Part shown: piece by piece, positions 10,442-21,006 of the stretch
Position numbering within the stretch: the first letter of the stretch is position 1
How the letters are laid out: each line of letters starts with the position of its first letter
Origin: Saussurea involucrata
Lineage: Eukaryota > Streptophyta > Magnoliopsida > Asterales > Asteraceae
DNA: 64,000 nucleotides
Direction: 5' to 3'
Assembly: GCA_033807775.1 (NCBI GenBank)
Contig: CM066314.1
Coordinates: 150,463,429-150,527,428, forward strand
Program-made: the position numbers and the translations under genes
The notes under the pieces: generated by a model
The model's input: the letters and a program-made list of their open reading frames with translations, nothing else
What the model was told of the DNA's origin: nothing
Databases searched by the model: none

Positions 10442-11255
10442 ATATGGTATCAGAGCTGTAGTTTAAGTGAACTAGGTATGATTGTGAGATACCTAGACTT
10501 AAGCTGAGATGAATTAAGATATGATTTGTGAGATATGGGTAGAAGCACTAAGACAAGATGGTCTTAACAATCGACGGAAATACGGGAATTAAGAATTGTA
10601 ATGATGGTAACAAGGATTCTTATGTATAGTATGTTCATAATTTCAACTAGCTACTGTTATTATGAATATATTGTTATGTAAGCATACTTGTTTCTAATTG
10701 TTTTGCCAATTGGAGGTGATTTTGTTTTGACGATGCTGTTGCACATAAAAGAGTTTCAAGTATAGCACGACTAATTGTGCCACTCAGTTAGCTCGTTGAA
10801 CCCTCCAGATGGGAATCTCTTGGGCGATATGTGTATACTTGACGATGAATCGGTAACAAGTAGCAAATAAAGTGGACAATCAGATTCACTATTGATCTAA
10901 AATCAAAAGGCTAGTCTTCAGTAGAGGTTGTGACTCAACCCGATTATGGACTAGTTTGTCTCCTGGTAATCACGTTTTAGAGATAAGTTTAACTGAGGAA
11001 TTTTTCGATTTTAAAATCCGATCAAGGAATATAGGCTGAACGAGTAGAGCTTTGTCTAATAACCAAAGGAGACCAATAAAATTTTATGTTGTTTCCAAGT
11101 TGGGGAGCTAGAAATGGTAAAGGTATCACTGTGGGAACATCATAGAAGTGTTAAGGTGGCTTGGGAAGCTGAAGAGGATAGGAAGAACAAATATCCTCAT
11201 CTATTTTATCTAGCTTTGATTTCGGGGACGAAATCATTTTCAAGTTGGGGAGATT
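10442..11255 (+). other. LARD internal region with primer site and polypurine tract
   Basis: Primer site TGGTATCAGAGC at 10445-10456. The following ~240 bp are clearly similar to the leader of the Gypsy element at 13741. Near the end, TTTGATTTCGGGGACGAAAT and the purine tract AAGTTGGGGAGATT (11242-11255) precede the 3' LTR. No intact gene; a short pol relic is listed separately. Confidence 0.85.
11114..11220 (+). pseudogene. Relic of Gypsy pol C-terminus inside the LARD
   Basis: A short frame beginning at the ATG at 11114 contains LWEHHR, then WEAEED and KYPHLF. It aligns with the last residues of the coding Gypsy pol at 20879-20961 (QWKHHRG, ESEEDM, RYPYLF), the integrase tail or chromodomain-like end of the family. 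This shows that the LARD arose by internal deletion of a coding element of this family. Same relic at 35294-35400 in copy B. Confidence 0.75.
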
Positions 11256-11892
11256 TGTAACACCCCGATTTTCCATTATATTATATATTAATATAAATGG
11301 GGTCGAATTGTAATTTAGTCTAAGTTGTGGACTATTTGTAAATATAAACTCCAGGGTTGAATTTATATTTTGACCAAGGTTTAATGTTATTATTGAAAAT
11401 TAAACTTGAGGGACTGGTTGGTCATTTCTTGAAAGATGAGATTGCCTTATAGTTGGGTAAGTAGTATCATTGAGATATTATCTCAAATCAGTCTTCTGGA
11501 GTCGGCTAAAAATTCAGAGAGAAATAAGAAAAGAGAAAGGGAAGAGAAGAATTAAACGGTGATTCTTGTGGTAAGGGTTTTGAAAACCTTCTTCTTTAAT
11601 CTCATAATCAGTTTGGTATCATCAGTTGAATCTTCTTTCCATAGACTGTTGAATTGGAGAAGAGAAGATTTTGATTTCTGGGTTCAAAGCTTCAATAGGT
11701 GAGTTCATCCCTTTCATTTAGAAAATAACATTTGAAATTGAATCAGATTTGATATATAAATTGTCTGAATGAATTGGTATATCTGTATGGAAATGAAATT
11801 GATCATTAAACTGTATTAGGATGAGCTTTATGAGTTAATTTGACGTAAATCGGATACCCAGTATCGAGGTTCCGGAATTGGATTTGGGATCC
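11256..11892 (+). repeat. 3' LTR of LARD copy A, first part
   Basis: Begins TGTAACACCCCG directly after the polypurine tract and matches 7039-7680 of the 5' LTR. It is interrupted at 11892 by the Gypsy element and resumes at 22864. Confidence 0.9.
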
Positions 11893-13740
11893 TGTAACAT
11901 CTCGAATTTTCACTATATTATGTTTAATATGAATGGGGTTTTTTTGTAATTTGAGTTAAGATTTGGATCACTTTGCAAGTTTATAATTCATGATGGGTTA
12001 AAAACATGAGAAACTAAAGTTAGAGCTAATATTGATAATATGAAAATGGGAAGGTGTGTTTGGTAATTAATTGAAAGTGGGTATGGATAAATGGGCTGAG
12101 ATTGAGAAATATCTCATTTCTCTTGGCTGAAGTCGGATTAGAGGATACAGAGAGAAAGAATAGAGAGAAAAGAGAGAAAGAAGAGAAGGAGGAAAAATCA
12201 AGCTTTTGTCTTCAAAATTTTGGGTAAGATTATAAAGATTTTGTAAGCTTGATATCAGTTACAAGATAGTATCCATATCTTAATCTGATTTCATTTAGGG
12301 GTTGTTTTGGATTTGGAATCAGATTGTGCAGTGAAGTGGGTTTTATCTCAATAAGGTGAGTTCATTCATTTTGATTAAATATGTGGCTTCTGTCAAATTA
12401 AATGTTAAGATACCTGTATAAATCATTTTGGGAATGAATGAATGTGTTTAGAATAAGCTGAATGGAACATACATGAATTTGGATCGAATTATTAAGTTGC
12501 AGGTCGAAGTTTCCGGATAAAATGATAGTATCCGGAAACCTCTGAATGAAGGTTTCCAGACAAGGCAAAGTACCCGATAAGTTGTTATTTTTGTAGTTAC
12601 CGGACAGTATCCGGATTATTTAGTTTCCGGATGTCATCCGGATTAAATAGGTACCCGGTAAGAATTGTATCCGGGAAGTTTGTATATCCGGAAAGCTTGT
12701 GTATCCGGAAAGGTTCATGTATCCGGTAAGTTGTGGGTATCCGGAAAGTTATGTTATCCGGATAGTTTGGAGGTGTCCGGAAACTTTTGTTGTCCAGTCA
12801 CTTTTGAGTACCCAGTAACTTTAGGATTTTCTAACTTCTGGAAGGGTACGAATTAGGAACTGAAATACAATCCTAGTAGCTTGAACATACTTACAGTTGA
12901 TGGTAGTGTGTTAGGCTTAAAGATTGTTTTAGTTTGACACTATGCAGGTGTGTTGTAAGTGTAATGGATCCATAGGCACTAGTGGTTATGAACACATGGA
13001 ATAAATGAGGATTAATCGTTATTTCGATGTGTGTGAGAAATCGTGGAATAGGCGTAGTTAAGCGTAATTTCCGATTTCTAAGGAAAAGAAGGGATTGGCA
13101 TGTGTAATTGTAATCTCTATTTCCTTTTCAAGAAGTGGGCATGTGTAATTGCGATTTCTTGAATATGAGAATTAATCTAGAATCCGTGGAGATTCGTAGT
13201 GCGGCTCTGGAATGTGAGCATTAATCTAGAATCCGAGAGATTCGTAGTGTGGGCTCAGAAACATGAGAAATGACTGACTTAGCGTCAGGTCGTATTCATG
13301 GAATCGGGTTTAACCCGTTATCAAAAGATGGTTACGCGTATGGTAAGAAAAAGGTAAACCAGGATTGTTATGCCTTGTTTACATTGATTTGTACAAATAT
13401 TATTTTGAAACCGAATGTTCTCACTAGGCGTTAGCCTAATCGTTTCAAATGATGTTTTCTTACCAGGTACTAGCTCGGGAAAGTAGAAGAATGTGGGACG
13501 AGCGTTTTGAGATAGCAGAGAAGTCAATTAATGAAAGGAGATTTCGATGGATTGTTTAGATAACTTAGTTAATCTGATTATAGGGATATGATTAGATTAA
13601 TAGGTTATTTGAAGAATTCAGTAATTGTAAATATGACTCCTTATGGTTAATTCCCTTCTTATATAAAAGTTTGAATGTTATTCTATCATAACTTGTTATA
13701 AATTGAGGTTCAAATTAGCCTTGATTTTTAGGGTGTTACA
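11893..13740 (+). repeat. 5' LTR of the Gypsy element
   Basis: 1848 bp, TGTAACATCTCG to TTAGGGTGTTACA. Contains a run of ATCCGGAAA-type repeats (about 12510-12790), the hairpin TAGGC-GTTA-GCCTA (13425-13438), and a TATA-like TATATAAA (13660-13667) about 75 bp before the end, all in the same order as in the LARD LTR. Confidence 0.92.
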
Positions 13741-13743
13741 ATA

Positions 13744-13755
13744 TGGTATCAGAGC
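13744..13755 (+). other. Primer binding site of the Gypsy element
   Basis: TGGTATCAGAGC three bases after the LTR end; initiator Met-tRNA type, identical to the LARD primer site. Confidence 0.9.
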
Positions 13756-14090
13756 ATTAGTTTAAGTTAACTAAGTATGCTAATGAGATACTTAGACTTA
13801 AGCTGAGATGAATTAAGTTATGATATGTGAGAAATGGGTAGAAGTACTAAGACGGGATAGTCTTAGAGTCGACGGAAATACGTGAAATTAGTACTGTAAC
13901 GATGGTAACGAGGATTCTCATGTATAGTATGTTCGCAATTTCAATTAGCTACTGTCATTATGGATATATTGTTACATAAGCATACATGTTTCTAAATTGT
14001 TACAGCGACTAATGATCGGTAAAGTACGTTTTGTATGTCTAGTTATGTGTAACCATTTCTTATGGTTATTTCTTGTATTATATCAGAACG

Positions 14091-14327
14091 ATGGTGAATA
14101 CGCCACCGAGGTCCTCTAATTCTTCGGAGGACAGAGCAGTAAATGATTGGGGGTTGGAGGGACAACCTGGAACGGGCGGAACTCATGAGAGCCCGCCGAG
14201 GTTGCATTTTACGGGAGGAGCGGATAGTCAGGTACACAGAACAAGTACCAGTACCGCTAACCAGGAAACGCCTGAATCTACGGTGGAGTCTCGTATGATG
14301 GAGAGTAAATGTTTATGGAAGTACTGA
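14091..14327 (+). pseudogene. Gypsy Gag N-terminus, out of frame with the capsid
   Basis: The start is the ATG at 14091 (MVNTPPR), a typical N-terminus in this Gypsy group. The low-complexity Ser/Thr/Glu-rich region that follows runs into a stop at 14327. The capsid continues in another frame from about 14309, so an indel near 14310 has broken gag. Confidence 0.6.
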
Positions 14328-14899
14328 ACGATCGAAGCACGGAGCTACGACGAACGGAAACTGATACTGGGGTGATAAATCCAATTCGTAACCCGGGGAT
14401 AGAGACAGAAAGGAGGGTGGAAAGAGTCTGCTCATATAAAACATTTCTAAGCTGTAAACCGCCGGAGTTTACCGGAGCCGACAATCCAATAGCCTGCATG
14501 AACTGGCTCAGAGAAATGGAACAAGCTTTTCGAGCTTGTGAATGCGATGAAAAGTCAAAGGTTAGATTCACATCTAAAATGCTAAGAGGTAATGCGCTGA
14601 CTTGGTGGAATGTAGTGACAGCTTCTATATCGGCTCCAGTCTTAACTGCTATGACGTGGGAGTCATTCAAGAAGAAGATCTTGGAAGAGTATTGCAACGA
14701 CAATGAAATGGATAGGATCGAAGAAGAGTTTCAGACTCTTAAGAAAGGCAGTTCAACTGTTCGAAAGTACACCGAATCCTTCATGGAGAAACTGAACTTA
14801 GTGGGGTATGTGGCTCCGACTGAGAAAGATAAAATTAAAGCTTATTTGAAGGGTTTACCAGCGGAAATGATGTCCCGTGTACGAAATGCTAAGGCTTAA
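14309..14899 (+). pseudogene. Gypsy Gag capsid domain
   Basis: Encodes the retrotransposon capsid fold, with the hallmark PPEFTGADNP, a WLREMEQAF segment and LRGNALTWW. It ends at a TAA (14897-14899) that interrupts what is otherwise the same frame as the next segment (14933), so this is a nonsense mutation rather than a natural end. Confidence 0.85.
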
Positions 14900-14932
14900 A
14901 CGTTAAGGGAGACAATTGAGGAAGCAAAGGTT

Positions 14933-15754
14933 ATGGAGCAAGTTTATGCAAAAGACAAAGAAGAAAAGACGCAAGTAGTAGAGAAAAGGAAATGGGAGGG
15001 CCGGTCAGAGTCTTCTCAGAAATCACAAGCATCTGGTAAAAGTGTTCATTATGAATCGCGTCGAGAACCGAATTGGTGTCCGAAGTGTAGGAGTAAGCAC
15101 TATGGACCATGTCGGGTGACAGCGGTGGAATGTTTCAAGTGTGGTAAAAGTGGGCATCTTATGAACAACTGTCATGTACAAGGATCAACATGCTACGAGT
15201 GTAAACAACCAGGTCACTTCCGTCGGGATTGCCCAAAGTTGAAAAAGGGGGGAGACCAAAGCAAGAAACCAAATGTTCCAAAGCCGACGGGTCGGGCATT
15301 TCAGATGACAGCTGATGAGGCCAAAGAATCGAAAGACGTCATTTCGGGTACATTTCTCGTTAATTCCACTCCTGCGCGCATTTTATTTGGCTGTGGTGCA
15401 AATTTGTCGTTTGTGTCCAAGTCGTTCTTTCACAAGTTAGCTATGCCTATCACTACTTTGGAAGATGCCTTAGTAGTTGAGGTAGCTAACGGGGGTCAAG
15501 TCTTGGTTCACGAAAGACTTGAGAGTTGTTTAATTTCGGTAGGGGAAACAAAATTTCCGATCGACTTGTTGTTGATGGAAATTGGAGGATTCGATGTGGT
15601 TGTGGGTATGGACTGGCTGTCAATCAACCAGGCAGAAATACTTTGTGCAAAGAAATTAATCCGGATTCCGATGGCTGATAAGGATGATGTACTCATCTTT
15701 GGAGAAAAGCGAAAAAGGGGAAGTTCCGTTAATTTATGTTGTAAAAGCGCGTAA
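14933..15754 (+). pseudogene. Gypsy zinc-knuckle and aspartic protease region, active site changed
   Basis: Contains two CCHC knuckles, CFKCGKSGHLMNNC and CYECKQPGHFRRDC, which bind element RNA, then a retropepsin-like domain. The family's DSGA catalytic motif reads GCGA here (ILFGCGANLSFVS, about 15385-15423), so the catalytic aspartate is lost and the protease should be inactive. The flanking VGMDWL motif is intact. The frame ends at 15754 while RT continues in another frame, so an indel lies near 15700. Confidence 0.85.
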
Positions 15755-17288
15755 ATGTTTAATGAAAGGATGTTCATCCTCTCTGGCGTATGTTTTAGAT
15801 GTAAAGTCAGAAAAGAAACAAGTGGAAGATATTAAGGTGGTACGTGAATTTCCGGACGTATTTCCCGATGATCTTCCAGGCCTACCGACTGAACGACAGG
15901 TAGAGTTTCGTATTGACCTTATCCCTGGATCGACACCAATAGCGCATGCACCGTATCGCCTAGCGCCGGCCGAAATGAAAGAGATGATGACTCAACTTCA
16001 GGAGTTGTTGGATAAAGGTTTTGTTAGACCGAGTTCTTTGCCTTGGGGAGCTCCGGTTTTGTTTGTTAAGAAGAAAGATGGCACCATGAGGATGTGCATT
16101 GATTACCGAGAGCTGAATAAAGTGACAATTAAGAACAAGTATCCGCTTCCTAGAATTGATGATTTATTTGATCAACTTCAAGGTGCAGGATGCTTTTCCA
16201 AGATTGATTTGAGGTCGGGGTACCATCAAGTTCGAGTAAGAGATGAAGATATCCCGAAGACAGCTTTTAGAACGAGGTATGGGCATTATGAATTTCTTGT
16301 AATGCCATTTGGGTTGACAAATGCTCCAGTTATGTTCATGGATATGATGAACAGAGTATGTCGACCATTCTTGGACAAGTTTGTCATCGTATTCATTGAT
16401 GACATACTTATTTATTCAAAGACTGAAGCAGATCACGAATATCATCTACGTGAAATCTTAGAAGTGTTGAGAAGAGAGAAATTGTACGCGAAGTTCTCGA
16501 AATGTGAATTCTGGTTAAAAGAAGTACAATTTCTAGGGCATGTAATTACTTCGGAAGGAGTCAAGGTAGACCCAACAAAGATCGAAGCAATGACGAACTG
16601 GGAGACACCGAAGAGCGCGTCTGAAATAAGAAGTTTCTTAGGCCTAGTCGGTTACTACCGAAGGTTTATTAAAGATTTCTCAAAGATTGCTTCTGCTTTG
16701 ACTATATTAACTCGAAAGAATGTGAAGTTTGTTTGGACTGAAAAACAAGAATCGGCTTTCAGAACTTTACGTCAAAAGTTATGTGAAGCTCCTATTCTTG
16801 CCTTACCCGAAGGAACAGAAGATTTGGTCGTGTATAGTGACGCATCAAAGATGGGTTTGGGATGCGTGTTGATGCAACGAGGCAATGTGATTGCTTATGC
16901 ATCAAGGCAACTTAAAGAGCATGAGAAGAATTATCCTAATCATGATTTGGAATTAGCAGCGGTCGTATTTGCATTGAAGTTGTGGCGTCATTATCTGTAT
17001 GGAACCAAGTGTACTCTCTTCACTGAACATAAGAGTTTACAGCATGTCTTTGATCAGAAGGAATTGAACATGAGGCAAAGGCGTTGGTTAAAACTACTTA
17101 AAGACTATGATTGTGAATTGCATTACCATCCCGGTAAGGCAAATGTCGTAGCTGATGCTTTAAGTAGAAAAGAATACAGTGGGTGCTTGAAAACTATTAA
17201 CGGTAGAATTGACGTGACGTCAAGTTTGATTGAAAGAATAAAGGACGCACAGGCAGAAGCTTTACTGGAAGAGAATATGAAAGATTAA
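15684..17288 (+). pseudogene. Gypsy reverse transcriptase and RNase H
   Basis: A 534-residue open segment. RT shows KKDGTMRMCIDYRELN, LRSGYHQ, and the catalytic FIDDILIYS near residues 235-243. RNase H begins near residue 382 with VYSDASKMGLG and retains the family's Glu and Asp positions in the part I can see (ending ADALSRKE). Function would be to copy element RNA into cDNA and remove the RNA strand. It ends at a TAA at 17286-17288 that is not a natural end, because integrase follows in the same frame. Confidence 0.9.
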
Positions 17289-18223
17289 GTCATGAGTAAG
17301 CAGCATCTTCAACTGACTGAAGATAGCCGTGGAATTAAACTATTCCAGGGTCGTATTTGGGTGCCTAAAGCTGGAGGAAATTGAGAGTTAATTCTCGAAG
17401 ATGCCCATAAATCTAAGTATTCTATACACCCTGGGAGTACCAAGATGTATAGAGATTTGAAGTTACACTATTGGTGGCCGGCTATGAAAGTAGATGTGGC
17501 ACAAATAGTTGAGAAGTGTAGAACATGTTCGTTAGTAAAAGCGGAACATCAAAAGCCTTATGGAAGTTTCCAATCTTTGGAGATTTCGGAATGGTAGTGG
17601 GAGAAGATTACCATGGATTTTGTGACGAAGTTACCAAAGACGCAAAAAGGTAACGACACTATATGGGTAATCGTGGATCGATTGACTAAGAGTGCTCATT
17701 TTCTAGCTATGAAAGAAGCGTCACCAATAGATAAATTGGCGAAGCTGTACATTGATGAAGTGGTGTCAAGGCATGGTATACCGGTGTCTATAGTGTCAGA
17801 TCGTGATAATCGGTTTACCTCGAGGTTTTGGCAATCAGTACAAGAAGAATTGGGTATGAGAGTTAATCTGAGCACTGCTTATCATCCACAAACTGACGGG
17901 CAAAGCGAAAGAACCATTCAAACTATGGAAGATATGCTCAGGTCGTGTGTATTAGATTTTGGAGGTAAATGGGATGCGCATTTACCCTTAGTGGAGTTTG
18001 TGTATAACAATAGTTATCATTCCAGTATTGGAAGAGCACCTTTCGAAGCCTTATATGGACGGAAATGTAGAACTCTGGTGTGTTGGTTAGAAGCCGGAGA
18101 GAAACAGTTTGCTGGTCCAGAATTGGTGCAACAAACAACTGACAAAGTGAAGGAAATTCGGAAGCATATGAAAGCAGCTCAAGATAGACAAAAGAGTTAT
18201 GCTGATCCGAAAAGAAGACCAAA
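17289..18223 (+). pseudogene. Gypsy integrase, N-terminal and core domains, broken
   Basis: After the stop at 17286 the same frame continues with the HHCC zinc-binding region, including YWWPAMK and CRTC. It has further in-frame stops near 17382 and 17597. From 17613 the core is open: MDFVTKLP, VSDRDNRF and GQSERTIQ give the catalytic D, D, E. At 18223 the frame is cut by a solo LTR and resumes at 20527 in the coding sense, so the product is disrupted. Confidence 0.88.
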
Positions 18224-20526
18224 TGTAAAGCCCGTGTCCCGGTGCGGTTTTAAATATTTTCCTTTAAATCTTTCTCGTTTCTTAAATAAGTATTTGTCAT
18301 TGATTTTTCTTCCGGGATCATTTAAGTTGTCGAGAGTTAGCACCGTTGACCCTAAGTGTTAATATTCTAGTAGGGTGTTTATAGAGCTTTTGGGAGTTGT
18401 TGAGGGGCCAAAAATGTCTAGTGGCCAAAATCTTAAGCATGGGGGTCGGCCCATGCATCTAAACCGAGCCCCCATATTTTCTTTTTGTGTTGTTCGGTTT
18501 CTTGGTTAGCAAAGAAAAGAAAAGAAAAACCCTAAGGTCTCCCTCCTTGCTCTCGGCCGTAGTTTCTTCCCCCCCCCCTCCCTTCTCTCATTTTCTTTCG
18601 TGTCAAGCAACCCACAACCGAGAAACCCTAATCCTTCTTGCCGCTACTACTGTTGTTCCACCGCGAGACCACCGGAAATCCACCAGCAGCGCCGCTGTGT
18701 TTATTGCCGACGAGAGAGAGGAGCGGCGACATGGTGGAGGGATGAACCGAGTGGTTGGGGGTGCTGCTGCGTTATCCCGAAAGGTAAGTCCCCCTTCTTC
18801 CTTTTCTTGTCTCGCACGGTTATGTAGTCGCCGAAAAAAACCACCATCACCGCCGCCGCACGCGGCCACGATGGCGGTCGGCTGTTGCCGCCGGAAAACC
18901 ACCAGCCGGTGGTTGTGTGGGTGTGTACGCGGCCGTGAGGCTGTGGGCGTGTATGGGTGTGGGTGTGTGTCGAGACGGTTTAGGATGGTAAGCCATTCTC
19001 GTTTATTTCTTTCGTTTCGTTTCGTTGTCGTCTCGCCGCCGCCGCCGACCACCACTGCCGGAGGTGGCAGTGGGTGGTGCGCGGTTGAGTCCAGCCCCTA
19101 GCAACCTAAACCCCAGCCTAAGTGCCTGTTTAGCTAAACCGTAAACCCGAATCGCATAAACATTTAAATCGTTGCAAAATCGTCATTTTATGTGATAAAC
19201 GCCTTTCTGCCCCTGCTTTATTTCGTCCATAACTTTTCCGTCGTAGCTCGGATTGAGGTGAAACCGGTGCCCACGGTTCAGATTCTGTGTCGGGCACACT
19301 TTTCGTGTTTTAGCGGAAGTCTGGTTCGGCCTCTAGTTAGGTGTAAATTAGCTGTTTTGACAGCAGGTCCGAATTCGGCAGACTCGCGTCCCGTTTTTAG
19401 AAAAATCATATAAAATCGTTAGAACGCGTATAATATGTCCCTGGAAAGCTAAGATCTAGACCTGTATGTTTATTGAAAATAATCTCTGGTTTAAAGGGTC
19501 GAGGAAGGGCTAAGCAGGTCCCGAACAGACCTGCAGTTTAGGCCAAAAAGTTGATATATCGATCGTTTAATCGTACGTTTATAATTAAGGGTTGGGGCCT
19601 CGTGTTAACGCTTTATAGCATTCAATTAGGTGTCGAGAAGTGACTTTGGAGTTGGATAGCCCGTGTGATCGTTCGCGAATTCTACGTTGCTTTCAAGGTG
19701 AGTTCTCTCACTACGTATAATAACGGTTATATTTACATTGCTGTAGCACGTGTGTGATAGTGTTATTACTTGTTGTGCGGGATTAGATAGGGGGTGTCTA
19801 GTATGGATCTTGGACTTGGTGTTACCTCGTTGGGACCGAGGACTCGGTGGGACCGAGGATTGTGTAGGACCTTGGGTGTCGTGTAAACTCGGTGGGACCG
19901 AGGACTCGGTGGGACCGAGGATTGTGTACAGGAGTGGCATAGGAACTCGGTGGGACCGAAGACTCGGTGGGACCGAGGACTCGGTGGGACCGAGGATTGT
20001 GTACAGGAGTGGCATAGGAACTCGGTGGGACCGAGGATTGGGTACAGGAGTGGCGTAGGAACTCGGTGGGACCGAGGGATACGTGCACGGTTATCGTGTG
20101 TCATCGGTGGGACTGATGGATGCCTGTTTAGGTGGGTTGGTGTGGGTATGCTTGTTTAGGATGCGTTCTTAGACTTGCATGCTTGGTTAAGTGTATCTAC
20201 CTGTTTTAGGGGTAGTGTGATATAATTGGATTATATGTGGTATTGAATTCACTAAGCTTTGTGCTTACCCTTTCCTTATAAACTGTGGTTTCAGGTACTA
20301 GTGGCTCCAAGGCGTGACGGGTACACACTGGCACGCGCGAAGGGTTTATTATATTTATGAGATTTAGAATTTTCCTTTAAACAATTTAATTCCGCTGTTT
20401 ATCTTTAATGAGAATATTTATTGTTAAGTTTGCAAACGAAACGGTTTTGGATATTTATTGAGGTTTCATTTAATAAAATGTTTATTTTTGAAAGTTAAAA
20501 TTTATTGTAATTTTTGGGACGTTACA
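18224..20526 (+). mobile_element. Solo LTR of another Gypsy family
   Basis: 2303 bp, TGTAAAGCCCGTGTCCCGG to TTTTTGGGACGTTACA, flanked by a perfect 5-bp duplication CCAAA (18219-18223 and 20527-20531), with no internal region. This is the product of LTR-LTR recombination. A GC-rich, CpG-rich section (18540-19100) gives overlapping spurious ORFs on both strands. A tandem hairpin array (19826-20120) and a hairpin TAAGC...GCTTA (20253-20267) are listed separately. Confidence 0.93.
19826..20120. repeat. Tandem hairpin repeats CTCGGT-GGG-ACCGAG
   Basis: About nine copies of CTCGGTGGGACCGAG, each a perfect or near-perfect 6-bp stem with a 3-base loop. They occur singly or in direct pairs, separated by ATTGTGTACAGGAGTGGC-type spacers. 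A diverged last unit (ATCGGTGGGACTGAT, about 20103-20117) keeps the pairing with one wobble. Confidence 0.85.
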
Positions 20527-20964
20527 CCAAAAGAATTCCAAGTTGGGGAGCGCGTGATGCTTAAAGTATCCCCATGGAAAGGTGCGATAAGGATTGGTAA
20601 ACGTGGGAAGTTGAGTCCTCGTTTTCTAGGACCTTTAACCATCACTAAGAGAGTTGGATTGCAAGCATATCAGTTGGATCTTCCACCTGAATTGGAAGGA
20701 ATCCACAATACTTTTCATGTTTGCTATCTTCGTAAATGTTTAGCCGAAGAGAATGATGTGATTCCACTTACTGATGTAAAAGTGGATGAAAAGAGCCGTT
20801 GTGTAGAAGAACCGGAGGCAATTTTGAAAAGATCAGTTAGAAAGTTACGTAATAATAAGGAAGTGGTTATGTTAAAGGTACAATGGAAGCATCATCGAGG
20901 TGCTAATGTGACTTTAGAGTCGGAAGAGGATATGAAGATTAGATATCCTTATTTGTTTACCTAA
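20527..20964 (+). pseudogene. Gypsy integrase C-terminus with chromodomain-like tail
   Basis: Coding resumes right after the solo LTR and its CCAAA duplication, with FQVGERVMLKVSPWKG, then the GKLSPRFLGP and HNTFHVCYLRKCL motifs usual in plant Gypsy pol. It ends with a tail (QWKHHRG, ESEEDM, RYPYLF) at the position of the chromodomain in chromoviruses, which would guide insertion to chromatin. Natural stop at 20962-20964. An ORF start at 20458 lies in the LTR and is not real. Confidence 0.85.
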
Positions 20965-20989
20965 CTTTGATTTCGGGGACGAAATCATT

Positions 20990-21006
20990 TTCAAGTTGGG
21001 GAGTAT
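20990..21006 (+). other. Polypurine tract of the Gypsy element
   Basis: TCAAGTTGGGGAGTAT immediately before the 3' LTR primes plus-strand DNA. The preceding TTTCGGGGACGAAATCATTT is shared almost base for base with the LARD. Confidence 0.8.

Noticed and set aside
12665..12856. 63-codon frame repeated identically at 21788-21979
   Set aside because: The two are the same position in the two LTRs of one element and consist of TATCCGG-type repeats.
18487..19101. Overlapping long frames on both strands in a GC-rich stretch
   Set aside because: They lie inside a solo LTR; stop-poor GC-rich sequence opens both strands at once, and neither translation shows a domain.
20458..20526. N-terminal extension of the integrase C-terminal frame
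   Set aside because: These bases belong to the solo LTR; true coding starts again only after the CCAAA duplication at 20527.
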